64,000 bases of DNA, taken from contig NZ_CP154796.1 in NCBI RefSeq assembly GCF_039566955.1, forward strand, positions 3,596,001-3,660,000, written 5' to 3'. Position numbers and translations under genes: made by a program. The DNA is from Micromonospora sp. DSM 45708. Its GTDB lineage: Bacteria; Actinomycetota; Actinomycetes; Mycobacteriales; Micromonosporaceae. Shown here piece after piece: positions 35,476 through 44,961 of the stretch. The notes under the pieces are model-generated. The model ran no database searches, was not told the origin of the DNA, and saw only the letters and a program-made list of their open reading frames with translations. Positions within the stretch are counted from its first letter, which is position 1. The number at the start of each line of letters is the position of its first letter.

Positions 35476-37620
35476 ATGGCCACCGTCACCCATCCCGGCG
35501 CCTGCCCCCTGGACTGTCCCGACACCTGCGTCTGGCAGCTCACCGTGGCGGACGGCCGGGCCGTCGCGCTGCGCGGCGACCGCGACCACCCGTTCACCCG
35601 GGGCGCGCTCTGCGGCAAGGTCAACCGCTACCTCGACGCGGTCAACGGCCCGGACCGGCTCACCACCCCCTGGATCCGCACCGGCCCCAAGGGCGTCGGT
35701 CCGGTGTCCTACCGGCCGGCGAGCTGGGCGGAGGCGCTGGGCCGGGTGGCGGCCGGGCTGCGGGCCAGCATCGAACGCGACGGGCCGGAGTCGGTGCTGC
35801 CCTACTACTTCGCCGGCACGATGGGGCTGGTCCAGGGCTGGACGATGGGGCCGCGGCTGTTCGCGTACCTGGGGGCGTCCCGGTTGGACACCACCATCTG
35901 CACGGCGGCGGCGAACGCCGCCACCCGGTCCGTCTTCGGCCGCCCGGTGGGCTTCGAGCCGGAGTCGATCGTCGACGCCCGGCTGGTCGTGCTCTGGGGC
36001 GCCAACCCGCTCGCCACCAACCTGCACCTGTGGCCGTTCGTGCAGCAGGCGCGCGAGCGCGGCGCGTACCTGGTGACGATCGACCCGCTGCGCACCGAGA
36101 CCGCCGCCCGCAGCGACGAGCACGTCGCACCGCTGCCCGGCACCGACGCGGCGCTCGCGCTCGGGCTGATGCGGCACGTCCGCGACGCCGGGGCGGCCGA
36201 CGAGCGGTGGCTGGCCGGGCACACCGTCGGCTGGCCCGAACTGTCCGCCCGGCTCGACGAGTGGCCGGTGGAACGCGCCGCCGCCGAGTGCGGGCTGCCC
36301 GCGGAGACCGTGCGCCGGCTCGGCGAGCGGATCGCCACCACCCGGCCCACCGCCGTGCGCGTCGGCCTCGGCCTGCAACGGCACGCCGGCGCCGGGCAGG
36401 CGATCCGGGCGATCTGCGCGCTGCCGCTGGTCACCGGCGATTTCCGGTACGCCGGCGGCGGTGCGCTGGTGACCACCAGCGGGCACCACCCGGTCGACAA
36501 CGGGCCGGTGATCCGGCCGGCCGGCATGCCGGCACCGCCGGCCCGGTCGGTGAACATGAGCCGGCTCGCCGCCGTGCTCACCGGGGCGGCCGACCCGCCG
36601 GTGACCTCGTTGGTGGTGTTCAACGCCAACCCGGCGGCCACCGCGCCGGACCAGACCCGGCTGCTCACCGGCCTGCGCCGCGCCGACCTGTTCACCGTGG
36701 TGCTGGAGCAGCGCTGGACCGACACCTGCGACCACGCCGACGTGGTGCTCCCGGCCACCATGCAGCCCGAGCACCTCGACCTCCAGACCTCCTACGGGCA
36801 CCACTACACGACGCTGAACCTGCCGGCCACCCGGGCGCCCGGCGAGGCGCTGCCGAACACCGAGATCTTCCGGCGCATCGCGGTGGCGCTCGGCGTCGAC
36901 CACCCCGCGTTCCGGGACAGCGACGAGGACCTGGCCCGGCAGTTGCTGGCCGGCACGTCGGTCACGTTCGAGGAGCTGCGCGAGCGCACGTACGCCCGGC
37001 TCACCGGCGTGCCGGTCGGCTCCGCGCCGTTCGCCGACGGTGGCTTCCCCACCCCGGACGGGCGGGCCCGGCTGCACGACCCGGCGCTGGCCCGGCTCGG
37101 GGTGGATCCGCTGCCCGGCTACACCCCACCGGTCGAGGCCGCCGACCCGGCGCTGGCCCGGCGCTTCCCGCTGGTGCTGCTCGCCCCGGCCGGCCGCTAC
37201 CTGATGAACTCCACGTTCGCCTCGCTGCCCTGGCACGCCCGCCGGGCCGGGCCGCCCCGGGTGCACCTGCACCCAGCCGACGCGGCGGCGCGCGGCCTGG
37301 CCGACGGCGACGCGGTGCGGGTCCACAACGACCGGGGCGCGTTCCTGGCCGCGGTCGCGGTGGACGAGGGGACCCGGCCCGGGGTGGCGTTCACCTACAA
37401 GGCGTACTGGGCGCGGCTGAGCCCCGGCCGGTCCACGGTGAACGCGGTGACCGCGGTCCGCGACGCCGACCTGGGTGGGGCGCCCACGTTCCACGACTGC
37501 CGGGTCGAGGTGGAGCCGGTGCCGGCCGAGCTGCTGACCGTCGACCCGCCCACCGAGCCGGGCGTCGACCGGGTCACCGGGCCGGCCGTCGACGCCGGCG
37601 CCGCCGCGCCCCTCGGCTGA
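35476..37620 (+). CDS. Molybdopterin-dependent oxidoreductase (DMSO reductase superfamily)
   Basis: 714 residues. An N-terminal 4Fe-4S binding pattern has Cys10, Cys14, Cys18 (ACPLDCPDTC) and Cys46 (GALCGKVN). Then come molybdopterin-domain segments such as VVLWGANPLATNLHLWPFV, VTIDPLRTETAARSDEHV and HADVVLPATMQPEH. The C-terminal dinucleotide-binding domain has VHLHPADAAARGLADGDAVRVHNDRG. There is no Tat signal, so it is probably cytoplasmic. Its length and the lack of extra domains fit the stand-alone actinomycete group whose substrate is unknown. No partner subunit is adjacent. Confidence 0.9.
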   Translation: MATVTHPGACPLDCPDTCVWQLTVADGRAVALRGDRDHPFTRGALCGKVNRYLDAVNGPDRLTTPWIRTGPKGVGPVSYRPASWAEALGRVAAGLRASIERDGPESVLPYYFAGTMGLVQGWTMGPRLFAYLGASRLDTTICTAAANAATRSVFGRPVGFEPESIVDARLVVLWGANPLATNLHLWPFVQQARERGAYLVTIDPLRTETAARSDEHVAPLPGTDAALALGLMRHVRDAGAADERWLAGHTVGWPELSARLDEWPVERAAAECGLPAETVRRLGERIATTRPTAVRVGLGLQRHAGAGQAIRAICALPLVTGDFRYAGGGALVTTSGHHPVDNGPVIRPAGMPAPPARSVNMSRLAAVLTGAADPPVTSLVVFNANPAATAPDQTRLLTGLRRADLFTVVLEQRWTDTCDHADVVLPATMQPEHLDLQTSYGHHYTTLNLPATRAPGEALPNTEIFRRIAVALGVDHPAFRDSDEDLARQLLAGTSVTFEELRERTYARLTGVPVGSAPFADGGFPTPDGRARLHDPALARLGVDPLPGYTPPVEAADPALARRFPLVLLAPAGRYLMNSTFASLPWHARRAGPPRVHLHPADAAARGLADGDAVRVHNDRGAFLAAVAVDEGTRPGVAFTYKAYWARLSPGRSTVNAVTAVRDADLGGAPTFHDCRVEVEPVPAELLTVDPPTEPGVDRVTGPAVDAGAAAPLG

Positions 37621-37770
37621 GCCGGGACCTTCGGCCCGGTCGGCGGGTCCGTGCGCCCCGGGTCGGCGCTGCGGCTCGGCGGCGGCGTGCCGGCCGGCAT
37701 CGCCTGACCCGCCGGCCGACGGCAGCGGCCCGGAGGTGACGCCGCCGGGCCGGCGGCCGGACCGCGGCGG

Positions 37771-39114
37771 TCAGCCCTCGGCGAGCGCGTCCAGCACCAG
37801 CGCGGCGGTCCAGCTGAACGCCGGTGAGCCGAGACCGGCGCCGGTGTCCGGGTGGAAGTACTCGTGGCAGCCGGCGCCGTCGACCAGGTCGAGCAGGGAG
37901 TCCCGCAGCCCGGCCGCCAGGTCGGCCCGGCGGTGGGTCCGCAGGCCCTGCCAGAGCAGCCACCCGGTGTTCACCCAGCTCGGCCCGCGCCAGTAGCGCA
38001 GCGGTTCGAAATCCGGCGCGGTGCGGTCGTACGTGGGCAGCGGCCGGTCCATCCGGGCGGCCAGGCCGAAGCGGGGCGAGCACGCCTCGGCCAGTACGGC
38101 CCGCACCTGCGGCTCCGGCAGGTCGGGCAGGGCCAGCGGCAGCAACCCGAGCACGGTACGCGCCCGGACGAGCCGCCCGGTGCGGACGTCACGCGGCTGG
38201 AACGTGCCGGTGACCGGATCCCACAGGCGGGTGACGAGCGCCTCGGTGAGGCGGGCGGCCCGGTCCCGGTGCGGGCACGGGTCGGCGCCGATGACCGTGG
38301 CGATCCGGGCCAGCGCGTACTCGGCGACCCCGAGCGCGGCGTTGACCAGCGGGCACTCCACCAGGAACGGGTGCCGTCCGAGCAGTCCCTCGTCCCGGTA
38401 GCGGCCGGCCCGGTAGCTGTCCACCAGCGCGAGGTACCGCGCGTAGTCCAGGTCGGTGGGCCGGTGCGTGGCGTCGGCGTGGGTGGTGTCGTGCCGGCGG
38501 TACGCGCGCATCACCGCCTCGTCGGCCGGCACCGCGGCCAGCGGGGCGTCCCAGGCGGGGCTGTTGTCCAGGCCGGACTCCCACGGGTGCACGATGGCGG
38601 CCAGCCCGCCGCCGCCGACGTCCCGCCGCCCGGTCAGGTAGCGCTGCTGGGCGACCAGCCGGGGGTAGAGCCGGCGCAGCGCGGCCACCGACGCCTCGGA
38701 GGGGGCCCGGCGGTGCACCAGCCAGGCGGCCGGCGCGTGCACCGGCGGCTGGACGATGCCGGAGGTGGCCACCGGCGGCGCGCCCTCGGCGCACGCCGAG
38801 TCCCAGAACGCCGGCCCGGGGAAGTACGGGCCGAGGTGCGGCGCCGGGTTGAACACGATGTGCGGCACCCGCCCGTCGACCCACTGGGCGGCGAACAGCG
38901 TGCGCAGCTCGCGCCAGGCCCGGTCCGGTCGCACGTGCGCCAGCCCGACCGCGATGAACGCCGAGTCCCAGCTCCACTGGTGCGGGTAGAGCGTGCGCGA
39001 CGGCACGGTGTGGTCGTGTTCCCAGTTGGCGTCCAGGGTGGCCAGCGCGAGCCGGCGCAGCCGGGCGTCGCGTTCGGCGCCGGCCCGCACCCCGGCCGCC
39101 AGGCTGCCGGTCAC
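37771..39114 (-). CDS. MGH1/GH63-like glycoside hydrolase, (alpha/alpha)6 barrel
   Basis: 447 residues. The segments SRTLYPHQWSWDSAFIAVGL, HPWESGLDNSPAWD, ECPLVNAALGVAEYAL and YWRGPSWVNTGWLLWQGL are the conserved parts of the GH63/glucosylglycerate-hydrolase-like family, where acids in the W-D-S and E-S-G-L-D-N-S regions line the active site. The substrate is likely a small alpha-glucoside or mannoside, but I cannot define it. The start GTG at 39114 overlaps the upstream stop (GTGA). It is the last gene of a three-gene operon with a sugar isomerase and an alcohol dehydrogenase. Confidence 0.83.
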   Translation of the reverse strand: MTGSLAAGVRAGAERDARLRRLALATLDANWEHDHTVPSRTLYPHQWSWDSAFIAVGLAHVRPDRAWRELRTLFAAQWVDGRVPHIVFNPAPHLGPYFPGPAFWDSACAEGAPPVATSGIVQPPVHAPAAWLVHRRAPSEASVAALRRLYPRLVAQQRYLTGRRDVGGGGLAAIVHPWESGLDNSPAWDAPLAAVPADEAVMRAYRRHDTTHADATHRPTDLDYARYLALVDSYRAGRYRDEGLLGRHPFLVECPLVNAALGVAEYALARIATVIGADPCPHRDRAARLTEALVTRLWDPVTGTFQPRDVRTGRLVRARTVLGLLPLALPDLPEPQVRAVLAEACSPRFGLAARMDRPLPTYDRTAPDFEPLRYWRGPSWVNTGWLLWQGLRTHRRADLAAGLRDSLLDLVDGAGCHEYFHPDTGAGLGSPAFSWTAALVLDALAEG

Positions 39115-39929
39115 GCGGCGGCCCGCCACGGCCGGGCCGGGGTCAGCACGGTGGCGGCCTGGCGCAGCGCGGCGACCGGCTCGCCGCGCAGCCGGCACTC
39201 CAGCGCCAGCCAGCCGGGGTAGCCGAGTCCGGCGAGCGTGTCCAGCAGCGCCGTCCAGTCCAGGTGCCCGGCACCGGGCTGGTACCGGTTGGAGTCGCTG
39301 ACCTGCACGTGCCCGAGGTACGGCGCGGCGGCGCGCAGCGCGGCGCACGGGTCGTCCTCCTCGATGTTCATGTGGTAGGTGTCGGCGACCACCCGGACCG
39401 CGGGCGACCCGACCGCACGGCACAGCTCGACCGCCTGGTCGAGCCGGTTGACCATGTGGTCCTCGTACCGGTTGAGCGGTTCCAGGAACAGGGTGACCCC
39501 CTCGGACCGGGCGTGCTCGCCCAGCTCGCCCAGGGCGTCGACGAGCACCCGCCGGTCGGCCTCGGGCGACCGGGGCGGTTCGAACGGCGGCAGCCGGCGG
39601 GAGAACATGCCCCAGGCGGCCGGCGTCATGGCGCCGATGCCGCCCAGCTCGGCGATCACGGAGAGCTGGGACCGCAGGTTGCGCACCGCGTCCCGGGAGC
39701 GGGCCGGGTCGAAGTCGCCGACGAAGTGGTCCATCTCGACGCAGACGGTCGGCGTCACCACCCCGGCGGCGTGGGCCCGGCGCAGCTCCGGCAGCCGCCG
39801 GGCGAACGCCAGGTCCCCCCGCCCGCGCAGCTCGATGCCCCGGTAGCCGAGGGAGACGGCGAGGGCGTACTTGTCGGTCAGGTCGGCGCCGGGGAGCAAC
39901 TGCTCCTGGCAGGCCAGGGGGATGTCCAT
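39111..39929 (-). CDS. Sugar phosphate isomerase/epimerase (xylose isomerase-like TIM barrel)
   Basis: 272 residues of the AP-endonuclease-2/xylose-isomerase-like fold. Likely metal ligands lie in LFLEPLNRYE, VVADTYHMNIEE, GHVQVSDSNRYQPG and LALECRL, in the expected order E, D, H, E. Members act as hydroxypyruvate isomerases or as inositol or keto-sugar epimerases. It starts one base after the alcohol dehydrogenase stop and overlaps the glycosidase start, so the three are co-transcribed and probably process one imported sugar. Confidence 0.87.
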   Translation of the reverse strand: MDIPLACQEQLLPGADLTDKYALAVSLGYRGIELRGRGDLAFARRLPELRRAHAAGVVTPTVCVEMDHFVGDFDPARSRDAVRNLRSQLSVIAELGGIGAMTPAAWGMFSRRLPPFEPPRSPEADRRVLVDALGELGEHARSEGVTLFLEPLNRYEDHMVNRLDQAVELCRAVGSPAVRVVADTYHMNIEEDDPCAALRAAAPYLGHVQVSDSNRYQPGAGHLDWTALLDTLAGLGYPGWLALECRLRGEPVAALRQAATVLTPARPWRAAA

Positions 39930-39930
39930 G

Positions 39931-40968
39931 TCAGAACCTCAGTACCACTTGGAGGACGTCACCGTCACCGCGGTCGAGCAACGCCAGCGCGTCGGCCACC
40001 GCGCCCGCGTCGACGACGTGGCTCACCAGCGGCAGCGGGTCGACGCTGCCCTCCGCCACCAGGTCCATGAAGGTGTGTGCGATCCGTGTCCCGGACCACC
40101 GGCCGGCCGTGCCGGGGGCCGGGTCGGGGCCGGAGACCTGGGCGGCCACCAGCTGGATCCGGTTGTGGTGGAACTCCTCGCCGAGTTCCAGCCCGTGGGC
40201 GTACCCCTGGTAGAAGCCGGCGGCGACGACGCGGCCGGCGGGCGCGGTGGCCCGGATCGCCTCGTGCAGCGCCGGGTACGCGCCGGACAGCTCCAGGCAG
40301 ACGTCGGCGCCGCGACCGTCGGTGGCTGCCCGCAGCGCGCTGGCGGCCGAGTCGCCGGCGGCGTCGACCACCCGGCGGGCGCCGAGGCGGGTGGCGTGCG
40401 CGAGCCGTCCGGGCATCCGGTCGACGGCCACCACCCGGCTGCCGGACAGCACCGCGAGCCGGGTGCCGAGCAGCCCGATCACGCCCTGGCCGAAGACGCC
40501 GACCCAGTCGCCGAGGTGCAGGTCACCGGCGAGCACCGCGGTCAGCGCGATGGCGCCGGGACGGGCGAAGACGGCGGCGAGCGGGTCGAGGCCGGGGGCG
40601 AGCGGATGCGTCGCGGCGGCGGCGAGCACGGCCTCCGCGCGGTGCCCCCAGATCCCCCAGACGAGCTGGCCGGCGCGGCGGTCGGCGACGTCCGGGGCGA
40701 CCTCGAGGATCTCGCCGACCTCCTCGTAGCCGAAGCCCACCACGGGGTACGCGGGCGCGGCCTGCCGGGGGACGAACATCCGGGAGGTGGCGTCCCAGTC
40801 CTTGCGGAGGCGGGGGTTGCTGCCCCGGTAGAGGGTCAGCTCGGTGCCGGCGGAGATGCCGGAGTAGCAGGTGCGGACGCGGACCTGACCCGGGCCGAGC
40901 CGGTCCGGGGGACAGGGCTCCAGGCGGACGCTGCGGGGCCCGGCGAGCGAGACAACCCAGTTGGCCAT
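39931..40968 (-). CDS. Zinc-type alcohol/polyol dehydrogenase (MDR family)
   Basis: 345 residues of the medium-chain dehydrogenase fold. The N-terminal catalytic domain has CYSGISAGTELTLYRG and FGYEEVGEILEV. The cofactor-binding motif GVFGQGVIG is followed by SRVVAVDRMPGRLAHATRLGA. The canonical Cys-His catalytic-zinc set is not obvious, as in the subgroup annotated as Zn-binding dehydrogenases acting on sugars. The start at 40968 has GGAG 9 bases upstream. It heads the operon that diverges from the sugar ABC importer, which suggests oxidation of a sugar or sugar alcohol. Confidence 0.85.
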   Translation of the reverse strand: MANWVVSLAGPRSVRLEPCPPDRLGPGQVRVRTCYSGISAGTELTLYRGSNPRLRKDWDATSRMFVPRQAAPAYPVVGFGYEEVGEILEVAPDVADRRAGQLVWGIWGHRAEAVLAAAATHPLAPGLDPLAAVFARPGAIALTAVLAGDLHLGDWVGVFGQGVIGLLGTRLAVLSGSRVVAVDRMPGRLAHATRLGARRVVDAAGDSAASALRAATDGRGADVCLELSGAYPALHEAIRATAPAGRVVAAGFYQGYAHGLELGEEFHHNRIQLVAAQVSGPDPAPGTAGRWSGTRIAHTFMDLVAEGSVDPLPLVSHVVDAGAVADALALLDRGDGDVLQVVLRF

Positions 40969-41091
40969 GGCGTCGCTCCGAAGAAAGTACCGGCCTCGAT
41001 TCTAACCCAAAAAATGGGCATATGTGATTAGATTGATGAATCGGTGGGTATTGATGGTGTGCCGTGTACTTTCGAGAACGGAGTGCCGCCG
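40969..41091. promoter_or_regulatory. Divergent promoter region between the sugar-catabolic and sugar-import operons
   Basis: These 123 bases separate two divergent starts and are clearly AT-rich for this genome (41000-41060). An octamer GAAAGTAC at 40983-40990 has its reverse complement GTACTTTC at 41066-41073, placed nearly symmetrically near each start. This could be a pair of half sites or a looping operator; no regulator gene is adjacent. A ribosome site (GGAG) precedes each gene. Confidence 0.45.
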
Positions 41092-42483
41092 ATGCCATCA
41101 CCCTCCACACGGCTGCTCGCGTCGAGCCTGATCCTGGCACTGGCCGGGGCCGGCGCGACCGCCTGCAGCGACGACGGGCAGAAATCCGACAGTTCCCAGA
41201 TCACCGTCTGGAGCCTGGAGGACGTGGCCGACCGGGTCAACGCCACCAAGGCGATCATCGCCGACTACACCGCGAAGACCGGCGTGAAGGTCAACCTCGT
41301 CACCGTCAACGAGGACCAGTTCCCGTCGCTGATCGCGTCCAGCGCCGCCGCCGGCGACCTGCCCGACGTGGTCGGCTCGGTGTCGCTCGCCGGCATCCGC
41401 ACGCTCGCCGGCAACGAGCTGCTGGAGCCGGACGCGAACAAGGCGGTCGTGGACAAGCTCGGGCGGGACACGTTCTCCCCCCGCGCGCTGGAGCTGACCA
41501 GCGACGGCGGCACCCAGCTCGCCGTGCCCAGCGACGGCTGGGGCCAACTGCTGGTCTACCGCAAGGACCTGTTCGACGCCGCCGGCCTGCCCGCCCCCGA
41601 CACGTACGAGAAGATCGCCGCCGCGGCGGCGAAGCTGAACACCGGCGGCGTCGCCGGCATCACCGCGGCGACCGCCCCCGGCGACGTGTTCACCCAGCAG
41701 ACCTTCGAGCACCTCGCGCTGGCCAACAACTGCCAGCTCACCGACGACGCCGGCAAGGTCACGCTCGACTCACCGCAGTGCGTGGAGGCATTCCGCTTCT
41801 ACGGCGACCTGATGCGGAACAACTCGGTCAAGGGCGCGCAGGACGTCGACACCACCCGGGCCACCTACTTCGCCGGCAAGGCGGCCATGCTGATCTGGTC
41901 GCCGTTCGTCCTCGACGAGCTGGCCGGCCTGCGCAACGACGCGCGGCCCACCTGCCCGCAGTGCCAGGCCGACCCGACGTGGCTGGCGAAGAACAGCGGC
42001 TTCGTCACCGCGATCAAGGGCCCGAACGGCACCGAGCCGGCGCAGTACGGCGAGGTCAGCTCCTGGGCGGTGCTCGACGGCGCGGCCGACCCGGCGACGT
42101 CCTTCGTGGAGTACATGCTCTCCGACGGCTACCCGCGCTGGTTCGGCATGTCCCCCGAGGGGCGCTTCCCGGTGCGCACCGGCACGCCCGAGGACAAGCA
42201 GAAGTTCCGCACGCTGTGGAACACCAGCCCGGCCGGCGTGGACACCAAGAAGCCGCTCTCCGCCGTCTACGGCGACGACGTGCTCGCCACGCTGCGCAAG
42301 AGCCCCGACACGTTCCAGCGCTGGGGGCTGACCCAGGGCCAGGGCAAGCTGGTCGGCGCCATCCTCGGCGAGCTGCCGGTGCCGAAGGCGCTCGCGGACG
42401 TGGTCGGCGGCAAGTCCGACGCCCGGGCCGCCGCCGAGCGCGCCAAGAAGGACGTCGAGGCCATCGCCAAGGGCGTCAATTGA
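41092..42483 (+). CDS. ABC transporter sugar-binding lipoprotein
   Basis: 463 residues, a family 1 extracellular solute-binding protein. A signal peptide (1-24) ends at Cys25 in GATACSDD, so it is probably a lipoprotein anchored outside the membrane. The mature part has ITVWSLEDVADRVNATKAIIADY, a typical first strand and helix, and YFAGKAAMLIWSPFVLDEL in the middle. The ATG at 41092 has GGAG upstream. It is coupled to two permease genes and, with the divergent catabolic operon, probably brings in an oligosaccharide or glycoside. Confidence 0.93.
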   Translation: MPSPSTRLLASSLILALAGAGATACSDDGQKSDSSQITVWSLEDVADRVNATKAIIADYTAKTGVKVNLVTVNEDQFPSLIASSAAAGDLPDVVGSVSLAGIRTLAGNELLEPDANKAVVDKLGRDTFSPRALELTSDGGTQLAVPSDGWGQLLVYRKDLFDAAGLPAPDTYEKIAAAAAKLNTGGVAGITAATAPGDVFTQQTFEHLALANNCQLTDDAGKVTLDSPQCVEAFRFYGDLMRNNSVKGAQDVDTTRATYFAGKAAMLIWSPFVLDELAGLRNDARPTCPQCQADPTWLAKNSGFVTAIKGPNGTEPAQYGEVSSWAVLDGAADPATSFVEYMLSDGYPRWFGMSPEGRFPVRTGTPEDKQKFRTLWNTSPAGVDTKKPLSAVYGDDVLATLRKSPDTFQRWGLTQGQGKLVGAILGELPVPKALADVVGGKSDARAAAERAKKDVEAIAKGVN

Positions 42484-43439
42484 CCACCGTCGCGCCGGAG
42501 GCCGGCCGCTCCCCCACCCCGGAGCGGCCCCGCCGGCCCGGCCGCCGCCCGCTGACGCTGCGCCGCCGCGAGTCCCGCGCCGGGCTCGCGCTGGTCGCGC
42601 CGACCCTGCTCGTCGTGCTCGCGGTGATCGGCATACCCATCGTGTGGACCGTGGTGCTGGCCTTCCAGCGGGTACGCCTCGCGACGCTGCGCAAGACCGG
42701 CCTGTTCGGCGAACTGACGCTGGACAACGTCGACCGGGTGCTGCACACCCCAGGGTTCGCCGACACGCTCTGGACCACCGTGGTCTACAGCGTCGGCGGC
42801 ACCGCCGGCTCGATAGTGGTCGGCCTGGTGGCGGCGCTCGCCGTCCGGGGGCCGTTCCGGGGCCGTACGCTGGTGCGCGCGTCGATGCTGCTGCCGTACG
42901 TGGCGCCGGTGGTCGCCATGACGTTCGTCTGGCAGGTGATGCTCGACCCGCAGCTCGGCATCGTCAACGACTGGGGACGGCGCTTCCTCGGCTGGGACGC
43001 TCCGGTGGCGTTCCTGTCCCAGGAGTCCACCGCGCTGTGGACCGTGATCGCGTTCGAAGCGTGGCGCTACTTCCCGTTCGCGTTCCTGTTCCTGCTGGCC
43101 CGGCTCCAGGCCGTGCCGGCGGAGCTGGAGGAGGCCGCCCGGGTCGACGGCGCGACACCGACCCAACGCTTCCGGCACATCCTGCTGCCGCAGCTCATGC
43201 CCGTGATCGCGCTGCTCGGCGTGCTCCGGTTCATCATGACGTTCAACAAGTTCGACGACGTCTACCTGCTCACCGGCGGCTCGGCCGGCACCGAGGTGGT
43301 CAGCGTCCGGGTCTACCAGTTCCTCACCGCCCGCACCGACATCGGCGCCGCCGCCGCCCAGGCGGTCGTGCTGGCCGTGGTGCTGCTCGTGTTCGTGGCC
43401 ATCTACCTGCGCTTCTTCGGCGCCAAACGGGAGGCGTGA
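42480..43439 (+). CDS. ABC transporter permease (MalF type)
   Basis: 319 residues with about six hydrophobic segments, starting GLALVAPTLLVVLAVIGIPIVWTVVLAF, and the ATPase-contact EAA loop LEEAARVDGATPTQRFRHILLPQL. The start is the TTG at 42480 that overlaps the stop of the binding-protein gene (TTGA), with AAGGGC about 5 bases upstream; no ATG or GTG gives the full N-terminus. It works with the next permease as the membrane channel of the importer. Confidence 0.9.
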   Translation: MTTVAPEAGRSPTPERPRRPGRRPLTLRRRESRAGLALVAPTLLVVLAVIGIPIVWTVVLAFQRVRLATLRKTGLFGELTLDNVDRVLHTPGFADTLWTTVVYSVGGTAGSIVVGLVAALAVRGPFRGRTLVRASMLLPYVAPVVAMTFVWQVMLDPQLGIVNDWGRRFLGWDAPVAFLSQESTALWTVIAFEAWRYFPFAFLFLLARLQAVPAELEEAARVDGATPTQRFRHILLPQLMPVIALLGVLRFIMTFNKFDDVYLLTGGSAGTEVVSVRVYQFLTARTDIGAAAAQAVVLAVVLLVFVAIYLRFFGAKREA

Positions 43440-44305
43440 TGGACCGCGACCGGATCGAGACGGTCAGCCTGCGCTGGCTGCGCCGGCTGGTGATCGCCGG
43501 CTTCCTGCTGGTCACGCTGCTGCCGTTCTGGTACATGCTGGTGCTGTCGGTACGCCCGATCGAACGCCTGCTGCTCGACCCCGGCTCGCTCTGGGTGCCG
43601 TTCGGCGAGCTGACCGTCGCCACGTACGCCGAGGTGTTGAAGTCCGTCGAGAGCGGCGGTCAGGGCTTCCTCACGTTCATCCGCAACAGCGGCCTGGTGG
43701 CGCTGGCCGCGACCGTGCTCACGCTGGTGGTCGCCATCCCCGGCGCGTACGCGGTCTCCCGGCTGCGGTTCTTCGGCCGCCGGCAGGTCAGCGCGCTGTT
43801 CCTGGCGGTCTACCTGTTCCCGTCGATCGTCATCGCGATCCCGCTGTTCGTGGTCTTCAGCCGCGCCGGGCTGCGCGGGTCGCTGTTCGGGCTGGTGCTG
43901 GTCTACATCTCGCAGACGCTGCCGGTCTCGGTCTACATGCTCAAGAACTACTTCGAGACCATCCCGGTCAGTCTGGAGGAGTCCGCGGCGATCGACGGTG
44001 CCGGCCGGCTCGGGATCATCCGCCGGGTGAGCCTGCCGCTGGCCGCGCCGTCGGTGATGGCGGTCGCGCTGTACGACTTCATGATCGCCTGGAACGAGTT
44101 CCTGTTCGCGCTGCTGTTCCTGGTCGACCGGCCGGACCGGTGGACCGTCTCGTTGGGGCTGTCGCTGCTCGCCGACGGCGTCGAGGTGCCCAAGACGGTG
44201 CTGATGGCCGGCTCGGTCATCCTCACCCTGCCGATCGTGGTGTTGTTCTTCGCCGGCGAACGGCTGCTGACCGAGGGACTCACCAGCGGGGCCGAGAAGG
44301 GTTGA
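43439..44305 (+). CDS. ABC transporter permease (MalG type)
   Basis: 288 residues, about six membrane segments starting LVIAGFLLVTLLPFWYMLVLSV, with the EAA loop LEESAAIDGAGRLGIIRRVSLPL. The ATG at 43439 overlaps the previous stop (TGATG). No ATP-binding subunit follows; many actinomycete sugar importers share one ATPase (MsiK type) encoded elsewhere, and that is the probable explanation here. Confidence 0.92.
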   Translation: MDRDRIETVSLRWLRRLVIAGFLLVTLLPFWYMLVLSVRPIERLLLDPGSLWVPFGELTVATYAEVLKSVESGGQGFLTFIRNSGLVALAATVLTLVVAIPGAYAVSRLRFFGRRQVSALFLAVYLFPSIVIAIPLFVVFSRAGLRGSLFGLVLVYISQTLPVSVYMLKNYFETIPVSLEESAAIDGAGRLGIIRRVSLPLAAPSVMAVALYDFMIAWNEFLFALLFLVDRPDRWTVSLGLSLLADGVEVPKTVLMAGSVILTLPIVVLFFAGERLLTEGLTSGAEKG

Positions 44306-44335
44306 GCAGGCGCGGCGGCATGCCAGGATGACCCG

Positions 44336-44938
44336 GTGCGATCACTACGGGAGCGCCCGGCCGGCGCGCGGCTGGCCCGCCTGCTCACCGAGGTGTTCGC
44401 CCCGGGCGTCCTGGTGACCGCGCTGCCGCTGGTCGCCGCCGCCCGGGTCAGCCGCTCCCCGGCCCACCTGCTGCTCTGGGGCGGCACCGCGCTGCTGTTC
44501 TGCGCCGTGATCCCGGTCGGGGTGATCGTCCACGGCGTACGCCGGGGCCGGCTCACCGACCGGCACGTCGGCGACCACCGGCAGCGGGCCCGCCCGCTGT
44601 CGGTCGGCTTGGCCTCGGTGGCGGTCGGGTTGCTGCTGCTGGCGGCGCTGCGCGCGCCGGCCGAACTGTTCGCGGTGATCGTGGTCATCTTCGTGGTCGG
44701 GGCCGCCTGCACGCTGGTCAACCACTGGTGGAAGCTGAGCATCCACGTGGCGGTGGCCGCCGCCACGGTGAGCGTGCTGGTGCTGCTGTTCGGGCCGGTG
44801 GCGCACCTGGGCTGGCCGCTGGTGGCGGCGGTCGGCTGGTCGCGGGTGCGGCTGCGCGACCACACCGGGCCGCAGGTGCTGGCCGGCGCTGCGCTCGGCG
44901 CGCCGCTGGCCGCCGCCACGTTCCTCGCGCTGACCTGA
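44336..44938 (+). CDS. Integral membrane protein with a degenerate PAP2 phosphatase motif
   Basis: 200 residues with about six hydrophobic segments. The region NHWWKLSIHVAVAAA, followed by GWSRVRLRDHTGPQVLAGA, follows the layout of PAP2-type phosphatases (K-S-x-H, then S-R-x5-H-x3-D), but the last acidic residue is Gln and the P-S-G-H motif reads L-S-I-H. Catalysis is therefore doubtful. The GTG at 44336 has AGGA upstream. It follows the permease gene by 30 bases but need not belong to that operon. Confidence 0.75.
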   Translation: MRSLRERPAGARLARLLTEVFAPGVLVTALPLVAAARVSRSPAHLLLWGGTALLFCAVIPVGVIVHGVRRGRLTDRHVGDHRQRARPLSVGLASVAVGLLLLAALRAPAELFAVIVVIFVVGAACTLVNHWWKLSIHVAVAAATVSVLVLLFGPVAHLGWPLVAAVGWSRVRLRDHTGPQVLAGAALGAPLAAATFLALT

Positions 44939-44961
44939 ACAAGATCAGTTACGGTGGTGCC

